This document shows, piece after piece, positions 23,152 to 34,187 of a DNA stretch of 64,000 bases. Below the pieces are notes generated by a model. That model saw nothing but the letters and a program-made list of their open reading frames with translations, was not told the DNA's origin and searched no databases. The stretch is taken from the NCBI GenBank assembly GCA_032718475.1, contig JAUCBJ010008077.1:1-64000 (forward strand), given 5' to 3'. The stretch comes from Nemertoderma westbladi. Taxonomy: Eukaryota; Xenacoelomorpha; Nemertodermatida; Nemertodermatidae. The translations under genes and the position numbers were made by a program. The stretch's first letter is position 1, and every line of letters begins with the position of its first letter.

Positions 23152-24914
23152 AGGAATCGGATCACATGATACCTAATTAAGACTTTATGATTTTCGTTGG
23201 TCTTACCCATTTCGAAAATATGTTTATAAATTGAAGTAGAATGGATATTTTATGCATAAATTTTTCAATTTGCCGGTGTTTATTTGTATGCATCCATTTT
23301 GTAATTTTTTGAATTCCTGGTTTTGGTGCATCCATTTTTTACACTTATATTAATTTTATACTGTACATCTACATATGGGTAATCCCACATTATTTTTCGT
23401 TTATACTTAGGCTAAGTTTATTATGTAGATTAACCTTCCCAGCTCTTTCAACGGTATTGTACATTTCCCGTGTGGTTATTGGTCTACATGGAAACGACAT
23501 GAGCCATACACCAGTTTCCAACGTACTGTATACATTTGCCAGGTAATGCGTACACCTATGTTTCTAAGCTTCTGTACGTTTCCCATACTGTTTATGTAGG
23601 TAACGTTCGTTTACCGTAATGATAATTATGTACAGTACTATTTGCATTGTTTTCTGCTATTATGTATCCGACTCCCCACTTTTCCATACGTCCTTTACGT
23701 TTCCCGCGCAATTTATTATAACACGTGAACGAGTACTATACTTTATATAGTATTTACCAACCCTTATTTAGCCTCTTATTCGAGATGTCTATCTTAAGGG
23801 GGGAGGACACCCCAGACTAATAAATATTTGCCATTCTAGAGTATATAAGCTGTCATTTTAGAACCATATGTCTGATTAATTTACTTTTTTCACCATATTG
23901 TAGCCAAAAGGTGTATAAATATCGGAAAAAAATTTTGAAATGAAAAAAAATATTTTTTTCATATTTTTTTCCATTTTTGCACTTTTTTTCACCCAAAATA
24001 ATGCGAATTTTTATAAATGCATCTACTTATTTGATTTTCAATATTTTCAAAAAATTTTTTTTTATTTTGATCAATATCGGGTGGACAATAATCTGAGCAG
24101 ACAAAATTTTGATATTGTTAGTGGTTATCAATTTATGTCATCATTAGTAATAATTACCGTCAAACAGGGTTACTTGGATAGGATTTGAGTATATTAAGTA
24201 CATTTTAGGGCTCTTAGAAAGGATGGACAAACTCAAAATTTCAAATATATACCAAATAGAATCTCGGCTTTCAGAATAATGTCTTTCCAAGGCTCAGTAT
24301 TAAATAGAATTGCAGAAATTATCTGCCAAATGAACCTATCCAAGTTACCCTCAATTCGGCTTACTTGGATTTTCCAGGTTCTTGCTATTTTAAATCATGT
24401 TTTACAGCACATAGAGTCCTTTGATGAGTGTCAATTTTATTCATGTTAGACTCCCCTTATGCGAATTATATATTCTTGATATTGCTAATAGGCTACAGTT
24501 AGATTGTTGTTTTGAGAAATTTAATTGTTTATTTTTATTAATATTAATACTTGCATAATATCAATATTCTATCAATATTAACAATTAACCATTATCGCAG
24601 ACTGTACCATTACAGTACAGTTTACTGGTGTCACATTCTGTTATCTAACATCCATCAATTACAGTTTTATTCAGGGAGAGATTCATCGCCGAATGTTGTC
24701 AGATTGAATCTAAAAGTATTCTTAGCCCGAGCAGTGCCCCCGTAATGCACTGGCATAGACAGTTTTCTCCTAATCATATCATACCCATGCACCCCAAATC
24801 TTGGTGGATCCGTCAGTACAATGCTTACAGTGCTAGTCAGTTTAATGCTCGATTTAATCCGTTTAAGGTTAAGTTAATCCGTTTCGATTAAGGTTTGGTA
24901 GTGTTCATCTATAG
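23152..24914. other. AT-rich region, no gene recognised
   Basis: Includes a T-rich tract around 23940-24060 with a low-complexity Phe-rich frame that I do not regard as a gene. The phrase TTACTTGGAT recurs at 24169 and 24361. Confidence 0.45.
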
Positions 24915-24943
24915 TTGTTTCACCAACAGCCCAAATTTTGTAG

Positions 24944-25218
24944 AATTTCATTGGACGACTACAAAAATATAGTGGGTGGGCCGAATCGGCCCCCCCCCAG
25001 TGCTGCTAATGGTCAAAACACCCCAGTGGTAATAGGGTTAAAGGAGAAAAACTATTATATACATCTGAAAGGCGTCCAAAGGTTCATCAATAGGGTGATA
25101 AAAACTGGTACAGAGATACAATACTTGGGAATCGGAAAGGCAGAGGTCGTAAACCTCTGCAACTCTCCGCCGAGAGTGGCGCTGTCCAGACCGGCCTCCT
25201 ATCTGATCCAGAACGATG
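24944..25218 (+). CDS. Candidate internal exon, unidentified protein
   Basis: Open from an acceptor-like CCAAATTTTGTAG to a donor-like GATG/GTTAGT. The peptide (ISLDDYKNIVGG, then KNYYIHLKGVQRFINRVIKT, YLGIGKAEVVNLC, ending SRPASYLIQNDG) has ordinary protein composition. A poly-C run near 24990 codes for prolines and may be unstable. A following candidate exon begins after TACTAATGTTTAG at 25381. No family recognised. If real this is host gene sequence rather than transposon. Confidence 0.4.
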
Positions 25219-25380
25219 GTTAGTTAACTTAAATATATCATAAGCTATATTTACTAAATTATCCATAATATTGTCTAAATTTCGGCGCACACGTACTGCA
25301 ACTTATTTACTGCCGGGTTTCTTTATACAATAGATTTATATTATTTATTATTTAAATTATTTTCCTTTATACTAATGTTT

Positions 25381-25680
25381 AGGTTCTGGATGAGGCTAGT
25401 GAGGTAAATAACGACATTGATATTGACCCGGCATCAGATGTGCCCTGTACTCCCGTTATTGAGTTCGGCGGCATCAGATGTGCACTGTACCCCCGTTATT
25501 GAGTTCGGCAGCGTCAGATGTGCACTGTACTCCCGTTATTGAGTTCAGCGGCATCAGATGTGCCCTGTACTCCCATTATTGAGTTCGGCGGCATCAGATG
25601 TGCACTGTACTCCCGTTATTGAGTTCGGCGGCATCAGATGTGCACTGTACTCCCGTTATTGAGTTCGGCCGAGATTAATT
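25381..25680. repeat. ~40-bp minisatellite, about six copies, abutting a possible exon
   Basis: The unit GGCATCAGATGTGCACTGTACTCCCGTTATTGAGTTCGGC repeats from about 25430 to 25672 with few changes. The first unit is read in frame from a possible exon start at 25381 (VLDEASEVNNDIDIDPASDV, then CTPVIEFGG). The frame closes in the second unit, so the array may have arisen inside an exon and destroyed it. Confidence 0.85.
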
Positions 25681-26486
25681 AAGATGTTTTATCGTGTTCA
25701 ATGACCTTATACCATCAAAATTATAACTTTTGAGCCAAGATCAAAAAAATTTCTAAAATGACTGACAACACTTGACAGACAAACAGACGGACAGACAGAC
25801 CGATTTACAAGCAAACATATTGAAAATAACTGGAAGATAGTTTTATATTGGAATAATAAGGCTTATAAATTAATTTATAAGAGTAAACATACATAGAGCA
25901 ACATATATCTATTGGGAATGAGATTTAAATTTCAAAACTTCTGACTACCCTCAATCCACGCTGAATATCTCCAAAACTAAGCTAGCTGTTAACATACTGT
26001 TAACAGATTTGGGTTCCTCATTAAAATTTTGACTTGAAAATTTAATTTTTCTTTAAGTGCGATTTTCTCAAAACGACATTTTCACCTTAATAGGGTTAAG
26101 GTACCTTTTCTCTATCACCGCCACATATATATATATAAATAATGTTATAAAGGAATAATGATATTTATTTGTAGAAAAACTTTGTTTTCAATACAAATTG
26201 TAATATAATTAAACTTTATTTTACAGTGTTTATTTGCTTTCAGTTTTATTTCCCATGATTCCCATTTACGACACATGTAAATTTCACATGTGATGATTCA
26301 GCCTATGAGTTGTTTAGAGTAATAAGTTATTCAAGGTAAAAGAACATAATCGTTCATGACCTTTTAGTGATGATCTATGACTCAAGTATAATAAGGTATA
26401 TCTAAATTGTAATAGACAATTATGTAATGTTACACGCAATGGGTCGCAAATATATGAACACCCCACCCAATATTTTGATTTCATAA
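25681..26486. other. AT-rich spacer with GACA-rich patch
   Basis: The GACAGACAAACAGACGGACAGACAGACCG patch at 25770-25800 resembles the arms of the element at 16576-18354. No gene. Confidence 0.5.
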
Positions 26487-27073
26487 TAAAACCTGTTTAA
26501 TTGTTTTAATTTAGGTAAAGAGGAAATTGAAGTAAACGGTATTTTATAGTATTAAACCAACACACTATAGTTAGTACAACATAATATATAACGTTATCTA
26601 CAACGTGTTAATTAGTTTTACCTTGTTAGTCATCATCATAAGGGAGTACTGTTGGTAACCCACTATGTTGGACAACTTTTTTAATTAATTAACAATTAAC
26701 AATTAGAAACTTAAGTGGCTTTGACACAGCTGATTAACAATATCAGCTGTTAAATGAGTATAAAAGAAGGAACAATATTTTAAATAGTTCCCTGTTCTTT
26801 TAGTATTTTGTTCGCATTTGTCTTTCTCTTGCTTTAAATTTTGTATTATTATTTTGCTGTGTATTATACCTTTACGACACTGTTCTCCACTTACCACGAC
26901 TACTTATTCCGCCCACCCTTGACCTTGTTTTCCTTTACACGACCGCGACTACCTCGACATCCGTCCTCCTCGTTTTGACCCGGCTTTTCACCCGACCACG
27001 ACTTTGGCTTACCGTATTACTTAGAATAAGATCTCCTCATCGAATAATTCCCCTTTTTATTAATTACCATTCA
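26487..27073 (+). repeat. Dispersed repeat, copy B (inverted partner at 6621-7260)
   Basis: Reverse-complement match to 6621-7260. Carries GAGTATAAAAGAAGG (TATA-like) at about 26756 and a C-rich segment with GACCCGGCTTTTCACCCGACC. Could be a solo LTR; no terminal TG...CA or target duplication was confirmed. Confidence 0.8.
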
Positions 27074-27409
27074 AATTACGACTTAAACGCTTACCTCAAA
27101 TAAATGCCACGGCTTTAATAATAATATAGGAAATTTCTGATCCTAAGGACATAAGCTCTAAACATAGCTTGCTTAACCCATATATACCCAACCTCGATTT
27201 TTTTTATTTTTTTGTAATGGGTAGCTGGGTTTGGATACAAAACCCATAAAAATAAAAACATTTTCCAAAAAAAATGGAACTGGAGATTTTTATTGCGTGA
27301 AATATAACTGTAAGTTTATTCTGACAGTAGTGACATAGCGTATATTTATTATGTTTTTTTCAAAAACTAACACGAATATAGTTTGTACACAAAACATCAT
27401 TATATAGAG
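27074..27409. other. No feature recognised
   Basis: AT-rich spacer. Confidence 0.4.
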
Positions 27410-27607
27410 TTATTTGGTGTGAAAAGGCTTGAAACAAGTAGGATGCAATCCTACATTGCACTTCTCACAATAGTATACTGCAGTGTCCTTACACCCAATG
27501 TAGGCACATCGTCGTTGGCCACCTTGAACAATCCAGTGACCAATTGCATCGAAGCGCACAACAGGTAAAACTCGTTTATCGACAGGCAATCTCGGTGCAG
27601 GAAACAA
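27410..27607 (-). pseudogene. piggyBac transposase C-terminal cysteine-rich domain fragment
   Basis: The minus strand reads RFDAIGHWIVQGGQRRCAYI, then GCKDTAVYYCEKCNVGLHPT and CFKPFHTK. The order H...C..GC...YC.KC.VGLH..CF..FH is the C-terminal zinc-binding domain of piggyBac-family (PGBD) transposases, which binds the transposon ends. The DDE domain is absent upstream, so this is a remnant or a last exon. Another piggyBac piece at 38140-38444 covers a more N-terminal part and is from a different copy. Confidence 0.75.
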
Positions 27608-28171
27608 ACTACTGCTCCCTCTATTGGTTCTAAAACGCGCGAAATATATTACTTGGATTTACACATCAATGGACATATAAAAAAATACAAAGATATATGT
27701 AGGTAGATTAGTTTATTTTATGTTAATGTTGAGAATTATAGTCGGACATTAACTCATCAATCTAGTAACTTCCCTAAGCAAACTTTTACCTAGTATTTAT
27801 TAGGAATAAGTTTCTCATATTTGTTTTCTACCATTTAATCGTAAAAACTACAGGATCTATTAAATTTTTTTAAGTTCTCATATGAAACCTGACCTATTTT
27901 TAGTTAGGGCCAAGTACTTTTGATGTTCCTACACATTCTGTTTTCAGAGGTTCTACCAAAGATAAGTAATTCGCCCAATAAATTTCAAGTTTTAACATCT
28001 TGGATGTTCGTACTGTATAGTAGTCGTGTCCGAATTACTGTAATATTTAATCATGATATTCAGGCTGTTCATTAAATTTTATACACCTTATTTGTTTTAT
28101 TTATCTTTTCTGTTTTAATTAAGGAATTAATTTCATAGGGAAATAGTTTCGAAAATTAATTTTTTTTACAG
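27608..28171. other. AT-rich spacer
   Basis: No gene recognised. It ends in a good acceptor polypyrimidine tract (TTTTTTTTACAG) used by the next candidate exon. Confidence 0.4.
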
Positions 28172-28344
28172 AATGGCTCGATAACTACAGGTAGGAAGTT
28201 TGGAAGACGTCGGCGCACTCTACTTGAGGACACTTTCGTTGAGGCCGAAATTATACATATTGTTAATCCAATGAAGCATGCTAAATCTAAAAAGACAGAC
28301 GCAAAGAGAGCCAAAGTATCTTACAATACTTTGGTATTCCTGTT
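28172..28344 (+). CDS. Candidate internal exon bounded by consensus splice sites
   Basis: 173 bases lie between an excellent acceptor (TTTTTTTTACAG/A) and an excellent donor (GTT/GTAAGTATAT) and are open in one frame throughout. The peptide is basic (TGRKFGRRRRTLLEDTFVEA, then IVNPMKHAKSKKTDAKRAKV). No family recognised; the basic patches could be nuclear-localisation-like. Evidence rests on splice signals and the open frame only. Confidence 0.4.
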
Positions 28345-28473
28345 GTAAGTATATAATAAATAATAGAATAGAAAAAGGTATTCATTCCTATTGAACGTTT
28401 TGTAATTAAAGCAACCAGTATAATATTATTTAACATATAAATAAAATATAAAAAAAATAGGCTTTGAACATAA

Positions 28474-28960
28474 TGTTCTTTTGAGATCCTTTACGGTAAG
28501 AACTATCCTAAAGCCTACAAATCGACCAATATTAAGCTATAGAATATCTCCTACTGTAAAGTCCAGTAGTATACCGCTTACCAGATCCTAGTAACGATGT
28601 ATCTTACCGTAAGACTCTAGTAATGTACACGGGCTCGTACAGTATCTGGTAATAAATCCAAGTCCAGGGTGTCTAAGTAAACAGATACAAGTACGCGAAC
28701 AACTACTGGCGAGGAGCAGAGCCTAGTGTCTATTCTAGGTTCGTGAGCGAGTCTAATGCCTACAAACTAGACAAAAGGATACCTGTCCTCTAACCGGTGA
28801 GGCAGATGTACAGTCTACGGTGACAGACCAAACTCACGGGAAAACAATCCCCGCGCAGCGAATCCTAACTATCGCTAACAGACCTAAATACCGTAAACTT
28901 GCCGCGGTGTGATTTATATGGTTTATATACGAGCTAGTGGATTAACAGACTAGCGTAACA
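28474..28960 (-). mobile_element. LTR-like repeat, copy 1 (487 bp)
   Basis: Inverted match to 37652-38139 over its whole length. On the minus strand it starts TGTTACGCTAGTCTG, has a TATA-like CGTATATAAACCATATAAA about 40 bases in, and ends ...TCTCAAAAGAACA, so it has the TG...CA ends of an LTR. No 5-bp target duplication and no retroviral-type genes are next to it, so it may be a solo LTR. Confidence 0.65.
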
Positions 28961-30490
28961 ATACTGACCAGTACTTAATCAGTCTAAAGGGGGTCGTGCC
29001 TAATGTAACAATACTGTCGGCTTCAGAAAACAGTCAAATATGTAAATACTCCTTTTTGCCGTAACTAAATATCAGATCCTAAATTTACAAACTACGAATA
29101 GTAAATTACAAAATAGATTCTGCCTGAGAGTAATCTAAAGTAAGCTACAACTAGTAGAGCTCTAAAGGTACATATGTTTTAGGGCGTGTGTGTGTGGGTG
29201 TGTTACAAATAAAACAATTTTGGTGTACTCCATTGTACTAGGTTTTAGTGATTTTCTGACCGAAACAATACTGTGCGCTAGCTACGAAAATAAGCTAGTC
29301 GCGCTCTGTAGGGCTTTATACTTACAAAATGACGTCAAAGCTCTCTCCTTCCTATCCACAACTCAACCGGGCAATTACGGTGTTAGTAACTACACCCGTG
29401 ATCGGCACAAATACCAGATTCTGGTTGTAAGATAAGAAATAGGGGTTAATTGCTACCATACGTTAGCTGATCTGGTATACAAATTTGATTCTAGAATTTT
29501 GTTGCTGCGGTGGTTAGCAGCAATACCTATCAGTACGTGGCAAGGCGCGGTAGGATATTAATAAACCTCCCTAGGCCAAGCGAGTGCCGGTAGCAGAAAT
29601 ACTCCTTGCCTGATCAAATAACTCGGGTTCAGGCAGGGGGGGGGGGGGGGGTACTAATGTATAAACTACAAAGCAAACCGGTACCGAACTGTCAGTATTG
29701 CGAATCACTAAATTAAGGAACATATGCTGTCTGTACCTAATATGTACTCGCGTACTGACGAACGGCAATAGTTCACACCTGTAGGGAATACAGGTTAATC
29801 CAGGTATTTGCGGTACTGGTTCTGCTCTGAATCTAGCTATTTGATCCTAAATTTTGCGGCGTCCCAGGACGGCGTCACGCTTACCCTGATCTATAGGTCT
29901 TACGGCGGGCAAGGGCGTCAAACAAAGTCTTACCTTCCTCGGAATCGGGCGCTGCATGGCAAAGGTGGAGTATTTTGAAGGGGCGAAGGGGGTGCGCGGG
30001 CTAATCTAATGTGGGCGCTAGCGTGTTGTGGACATATTCCCTGCGTTGCTGACGGCCTAACGGTCTAGGCAGCCATCCTCCCAATGCTTGGCTGTCCCAA
30101 TGGTGGACAAAGGGAAATATACATGTTCAAAGTTTACAGTATATTTAGAGTAATTTACAAAAGAGTTTATCAACCAAATTTACATAAGTTTCAACAAGAA
30201 ACTAACAAATGTAACTAAAGAATGGTGATAAAGCAAATTAATGAGAGTGGTGAAATGTTAGAAATAACAAGTGAATAGAGTGATAACCGAAGGCTAACCA
30301 GCCCTTATATAGCAAATCTGGGACATGAGAATCCACTAGAACATTCCAGAGTACTCCATGGCCTCACATTGGAGCAATAAGATGTTCTATGCCCTATGAT
30401 TGGCCCAACTCATCGTTCCATACATTGTACGCACCTCATTGGCTTATCTAATTAGATCAAAGTGAAAATAAATTGCCCAAAAATGCAAAT
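28961..30490. other. Gene-free region, locally GC-richer
   Basis: Composition rises around 29560-30100. Contains a poly-G run near 29637-29651. One 81-codon plus frame (29190-29435) has no recognisable motif. The word CAGTATTGTTAC recurs just right of LTR-like copy 1. Confidence 0.4.
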
Positions 30491-30571
30491 TTCCCGACTG
30501 GGATTCGAACTCGTAACCTAGTTGTAATGTAACCAACGCCTTAACCATCTGACCACTGCGCCAATAGAGTT
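30491..30571 (-). repeat. tRNA-like sequence (possible SINE head or tRNA pseudogene)
   Basis: The minus strand has a box-A-like GGTCAGATGGTTAAGGCG and a box-B-like GAGTTCGAATCCC at tRNA-like spacing. The T-stem (ACGAG versus CCCAG) does not pair, so it is not a functional tRNA. Confidence 0.5.
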
Positions 30572-31461
30572 ACCTATGTGTTTATGTGTACCAATATGAA
30601 TAGGCATATTACACTACTGTAATTTAATCAAAATGCGTCGGATTTTAGAAAGTTTTTACGTTAAGCTACAAATGCTACCTTATAGTGAAATAATCCATCA
30701 CCGCTCCATGAAAACAGTAAGTAAGACTGTTTTCACCAATGGAAATATAATCTATTTACAAAATATCTCTTAGATCTAATGGTGGGGCCTAAAATATAAA
30801 ATAATCACTACCTAATTATTGCATACTTATTATTGCAGGTACGGCGTAAATACAATCTATCATACATACAAAATACAAATTTACCAATTAACTTTAGTGC
30901 ATAAAATACAAAAAAAAGAGCTTTCGGTTATCAAATAAGCAAATTAAACAAATTAGAACAAATCAAAACAAATAATTTCAAGGCTTTCAATAATCTTTCA
31001 TATATTACAAATATACATAATAAACTTTCCAAATTAAATCAGTTCAAATATAAACAAACATAATATGCTAATAACTTCCAAATAAGTCTTAAAGTGTCCA
31101 CGAGCTTAAAAGTTCATCCTACTGGTCTGGATATCTTCTCCTGAGCACTGATTGCTAATGGTAGGCTCGCAAGCCTTCCTTCTCTACCTCGCTCCTCCAA
31201 ACCCAACATCCAAACGCAATGTCCAATATAATATCCAAATATAAATAACCAAATATAATATCCAAATATAAATATCCAAATATAATATCCAATATGATAT
31301 CCAATTGGTTTACGTTTCCAGTTTACGAGCGCAGTAACAATAATGCTCATGCGATACAAATTAATACCAATATATATAAAATTGAAGCACACCACAGCAA
31401 ATTGTATAAAACAGTTGAATGTGCATGTTAGAGTCAAAGAAACTATTTCAAGTTCAGAACA
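30572..31461. other. AT-rich region downstream of the RAG1-like gene
   Basis: Contains a (CCAAATATAATAT) degenerate repeat at 31205-31300. No Kelch-like (RAG2-type) coding frame on either strand. Confidence 0.5.
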
Positions 31462-33470
31462 TCAATATAGGGAGTTTACATAGAAGCTAATGTCATCTAT
31501 ATCAACACTTGAATCTCCAGTCGCAGTAGAGTCCTTAATCTTGCAGTAACGAGTGAAATGACCATGTACTTTGCAGAACTTGCAATAACAGGAGCTTAAG
31601 AACTTGTGGTTGTTGATTACAGGATCAGATCCCAACCACATTCTGTTCAAACAGTCAGTTAGGTTAGCAGTTTGGCTTGTTTTCCGTGAGTGGGAGATCC
31701 TAATTGATCGAAGGAACTTATTTGAACCTTCCAAGCCTTCTTCAGACAGAGCACCCAACCCAGATCCATGATTGATTTGAATTAATTCCCATGAGTGAGC
31801 TAAGACTTTATGAACTGTTGGAGTGATGCTCACCCATTTGAAATTTTCAATAATATATATATATGTATCAGTGCACAGTTCTTTGTAACGTTCTAAATTG
31901 ACAGACAGTCGGCTTCGAATTATTCTCAATATCAAGGGGAGCTTCTTCATCAGTACACAGATATGTTCTTGTTTAGCATCAGGCACTAATTGAACAAATA
32001 TTGCATGTTTAGAAGGATCATCAAATAAACGTCTAGCAACATTGCCTGTTGTTGTTGTACCTCCTTTGCCTGTGCTATCAGGAAAGTCCAATCTTATTCC
32101 TGTGGCATTCCTGTGGTTATTCCTGTAGCTTCCTGAACCTCGTTTTTAGCTGCTTTTAGGAACTGTGTATAATGAGCATAAGGTGATTCTGACCAGGTTT
32201 CCACACAGGCTCTTGTATGATCGATTATCTTGAGAACCCAATCAAAAGAACGTAATAACCCATGTAATATTTGTACAGATGAAGCACTATGTTCTAGGAT
32301 GGGCTTCTGTGTTACTCCTGCACGTGAATCATAGTCACCTTTTCTGATTCTGATTTCCCCAGTGTCTTCATCCAGAAGTTCATCAAATATTGCAGTTGTT
32401 GAAAGAACATTTCTATCAATAACAAACCCAGAAACTATAGTATCTCTATCAATACACAATTCTTTTGACACAGTACACAGATTGCAGTATGCTCCTCCTA
32501 ACCCCAATACCAATTTCGCAGCCTTCATGTCCATCATATGTCCTGACATGTTAACAGTTACATGCACCTCTTTACCTTCTTGTAAACACATTTCCATTCC
32601 TTTGCTCTTCATTTTCTCAATGTCTTCACTGAATATCTGAAGAGTTTGCAAGGTGGTATAGTTCTCTTTACCCATCTGTAGCATTAATGGGCGATGAGTA
32701 GATGGACTGTTTGGAGTTGACTGCTCCCAGATCTTAATCGGCGGAGGACCAGTAGGAGTCGATGCTGTGAACATAAGAGGACAATACATCGCCAATATTA
32801 TATTGTTTGTCTCTTCATTGCCTGCTTGGTGAAAGATTGTGTATGACCCGCTTCCATCGAACCCAAACTTCATTTCAAACACTAAAGATGTTTCTTTTGA
32901 AATCGTGATGTCAGTGAGATTCTGAAGAATACGTTCACTGGTGATTTTCACTGCATCATATAATGGAAAGTGAATACCTTTATGAGGATCTGGAAGAGGG
33001 ATTATTGGTTTTGGTGTTATAGATTCTTGATATTTGCGGAGCTGACTCCACGGAGGATAAATATCAAATCCCTCATTTTTTAGTAAGAGTCGCATACTTG
33101 TGTATGTTTGACGGCCTAAATTGCAACTTGTGTAAACGCCCAATGCAACCGCTTCAGGAAGCATTGGAGTATGTTCTTTCTTCTCCCAGAGACCTTCACC
33201 CATTTGTCTTAATTCTTTAGAATCACAACGTGTGAGTAACAAACCAAGTACTTGGGCTACTGAAATGTCTTCAGCATCTGCAAGGGTAGAGATGCACTCA
33301 AAGGCCTCATCAGATCTACGTAATAGCTGTCTTCGAGAAATTGTATCAATGGACTTTCTGATCTTCTTTGATGGGATTGGTTCTACATCTTCAAGTCCCA
33401 GCTGCTTCTTCTTGATATCATTGCAATAGAATATTACCTCGGAGGTGCTCAATTTTCTCTTCCCCTCCAT
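31462..33470 (-). pseudogene. RAG1-like recombinase/transposase, split by one frameshift
   Basis: Two consecutive minus-strand frames (33554-32094, 486 codons; 32091-31462, 209 codons) line up with the RAG1 core. First frame: LPEAVALGVYTSCNLGRQTY resembles the RAG1 pre-RNase-H region; KFGFDGSGSY (D233) matches the first catalytic Asp (D600); STHRPLMLQ matches the insert after it; GHMMDMKAAK (D342) matches D708; AYCNLC matches the C727/C730 zinc site. Second frame: GNVARRL; ITPTVHKVLAH; GLGALSEEGLEGSNKFLR (E121), matching the E962 context; ARK-like SRKTS; SDPVI; then CKFCKVHGHFTRYC, a CX2CX3GHX4C tail of the kind reported for invertebrate RAG1-like proteins. The RING region of vertebrate RAG1 is absent. 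Start chosen at MEGKRK (33470), because residues before it translate a minisatellite. The frame breaks near 32095-32120, where CACAGGAAT is present three times. Transib transposase is the alternative, but tail and E motif favour RAG1-like. Confidence 0.85.
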
Positions 33471-33475
33471 TTCCC

Positions 33476-33725
33476 CTACCTGCGCTTCCGACCGCACTCC
33501 CGACCGCGCTCCTGACCGCACTCCCGACCGCTCTCCAACCTGCCCCCCAAGCATGCTCCCCCACCTGCGCTCCAGACCGCTCTACCACCTGCTCCCCCAG
33601 CTGCGCTCCCGACTGCACTCCCACCTGCCCCCCCACCTGTGCTCCCGACCGCGCCCCACCTACCCCCCCCCCCCGCATGCTCCCCCATCTGCGCTCCCGA
33701 CCGCGCTCCCGACCACGCTCCCTCC
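33476..33725. repeat. GC-rich minisatellite between cold-shock and RAG1-like frames
   Basis: Degenerate tandem units of GGGAGCGCAGGTGGGGGAGC type (minus strand), with a poly-G run at about 33662-33675. Two of the three minus frames stay open across it; the frame shared by the flanking ORFs has two TAG codons. It accounts for the Gly/Arg/Ser-rich translations seen here, so those are not evidence of protein. Confidence 0.85.
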
Positions 33726-34187
33726 AGCTTCCCACACCTGTTTGATTAACTCTCTGGCCCGCCGGCCCTTTCGCGCTTTTCTCATGCCATACTTTATCAT
33801 ATCGAACTTGTTGCGCTTTGGGGCGTGTGTCTCTGGTTGTAACCCACCCCAAGTAACGGTTCCAACATTTGTGAGGTATATGTTCACACTATCACAGCCC
33901 GAAACATTAATCGTCCCAAATGATGATGGGCCACCTCCTTGATGCTCCACATCACCATCCGCACCACAAACGTATTTCCCACCTGGGCCAGTCACTTTTA
34001 TCACTTTACTCTTTCCCCAACTGTCCACTGATTGGACAAACTCTACTCTCTCTCCTCGCCCCAACAATCGATATCTCAGTGCATGAATGTCCGAATTGTG
34101 TACAAATAGATCTCTACCTCCTTGGTCTGGCATAATAAACCCATAACATTTGGAGTGATTATACCACTTCAGGCCACCGGTTTCCAT
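33660..34187 (-). CDS. Cold-shock (Y-box-type) domain protein
   Basis: Starts METGGLKWYNHSKCYGFIMP. Residues 4-75 carry the cold-shock fold: the RNP1-like KCYGFI, the RNP2-like RDLFVHNSDI, then GERVEFVQSVDSWGKSK and VTGPGGKY, the last matching the VTGPGG that ends eukaryotic Y-box domains. In the family this domain binds single-stranded RNA or DNA. A basic segment (RKARKGRRARELIKQ, about 135-150) follows, and the frame runs into the Gly-coding minisatellite and stops at TAG. It is in the same frame and strand as the RAG1-like ORF 105 bases downstream, but separated by two TAGs. It could be an independent intronless gene, a transposon-borne gene, or the N-terminal part of a fusion. Confidence 0.8.
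   Translation of the reverse strand: METGGLKWYNHSKCYGFIMPDQGGRDLFVHNSDIHALRYRLLGRGERVEFVQSVDSWGKSKVIKVTGPGGKYVCGADGDVEHQGGGPSSFGTINVSGCDSVNIYLTNVGTVTWGGLQPETHAPKRNKFDMIKYGMRKARKGRRARELIKQVWEAGGSVVGSAVGSADGGACGGGG

Noticed and set aside
23940-24188. Phe/Lys-rich plus-strand ORF
   Set aside because: Low-complexity translation of a T/A-rich tract, no motif.
30491-30571. Functional tRNA gene
   Set aside because: Box A and box B are present but the T-stem and acceptor do not pair.
33418-33852. Gly/Arg/Ser-rich frames on both strands
   Set aside because: They translate the GC-rich minisatellite and poly-G run; periodic and open in several frames at once.
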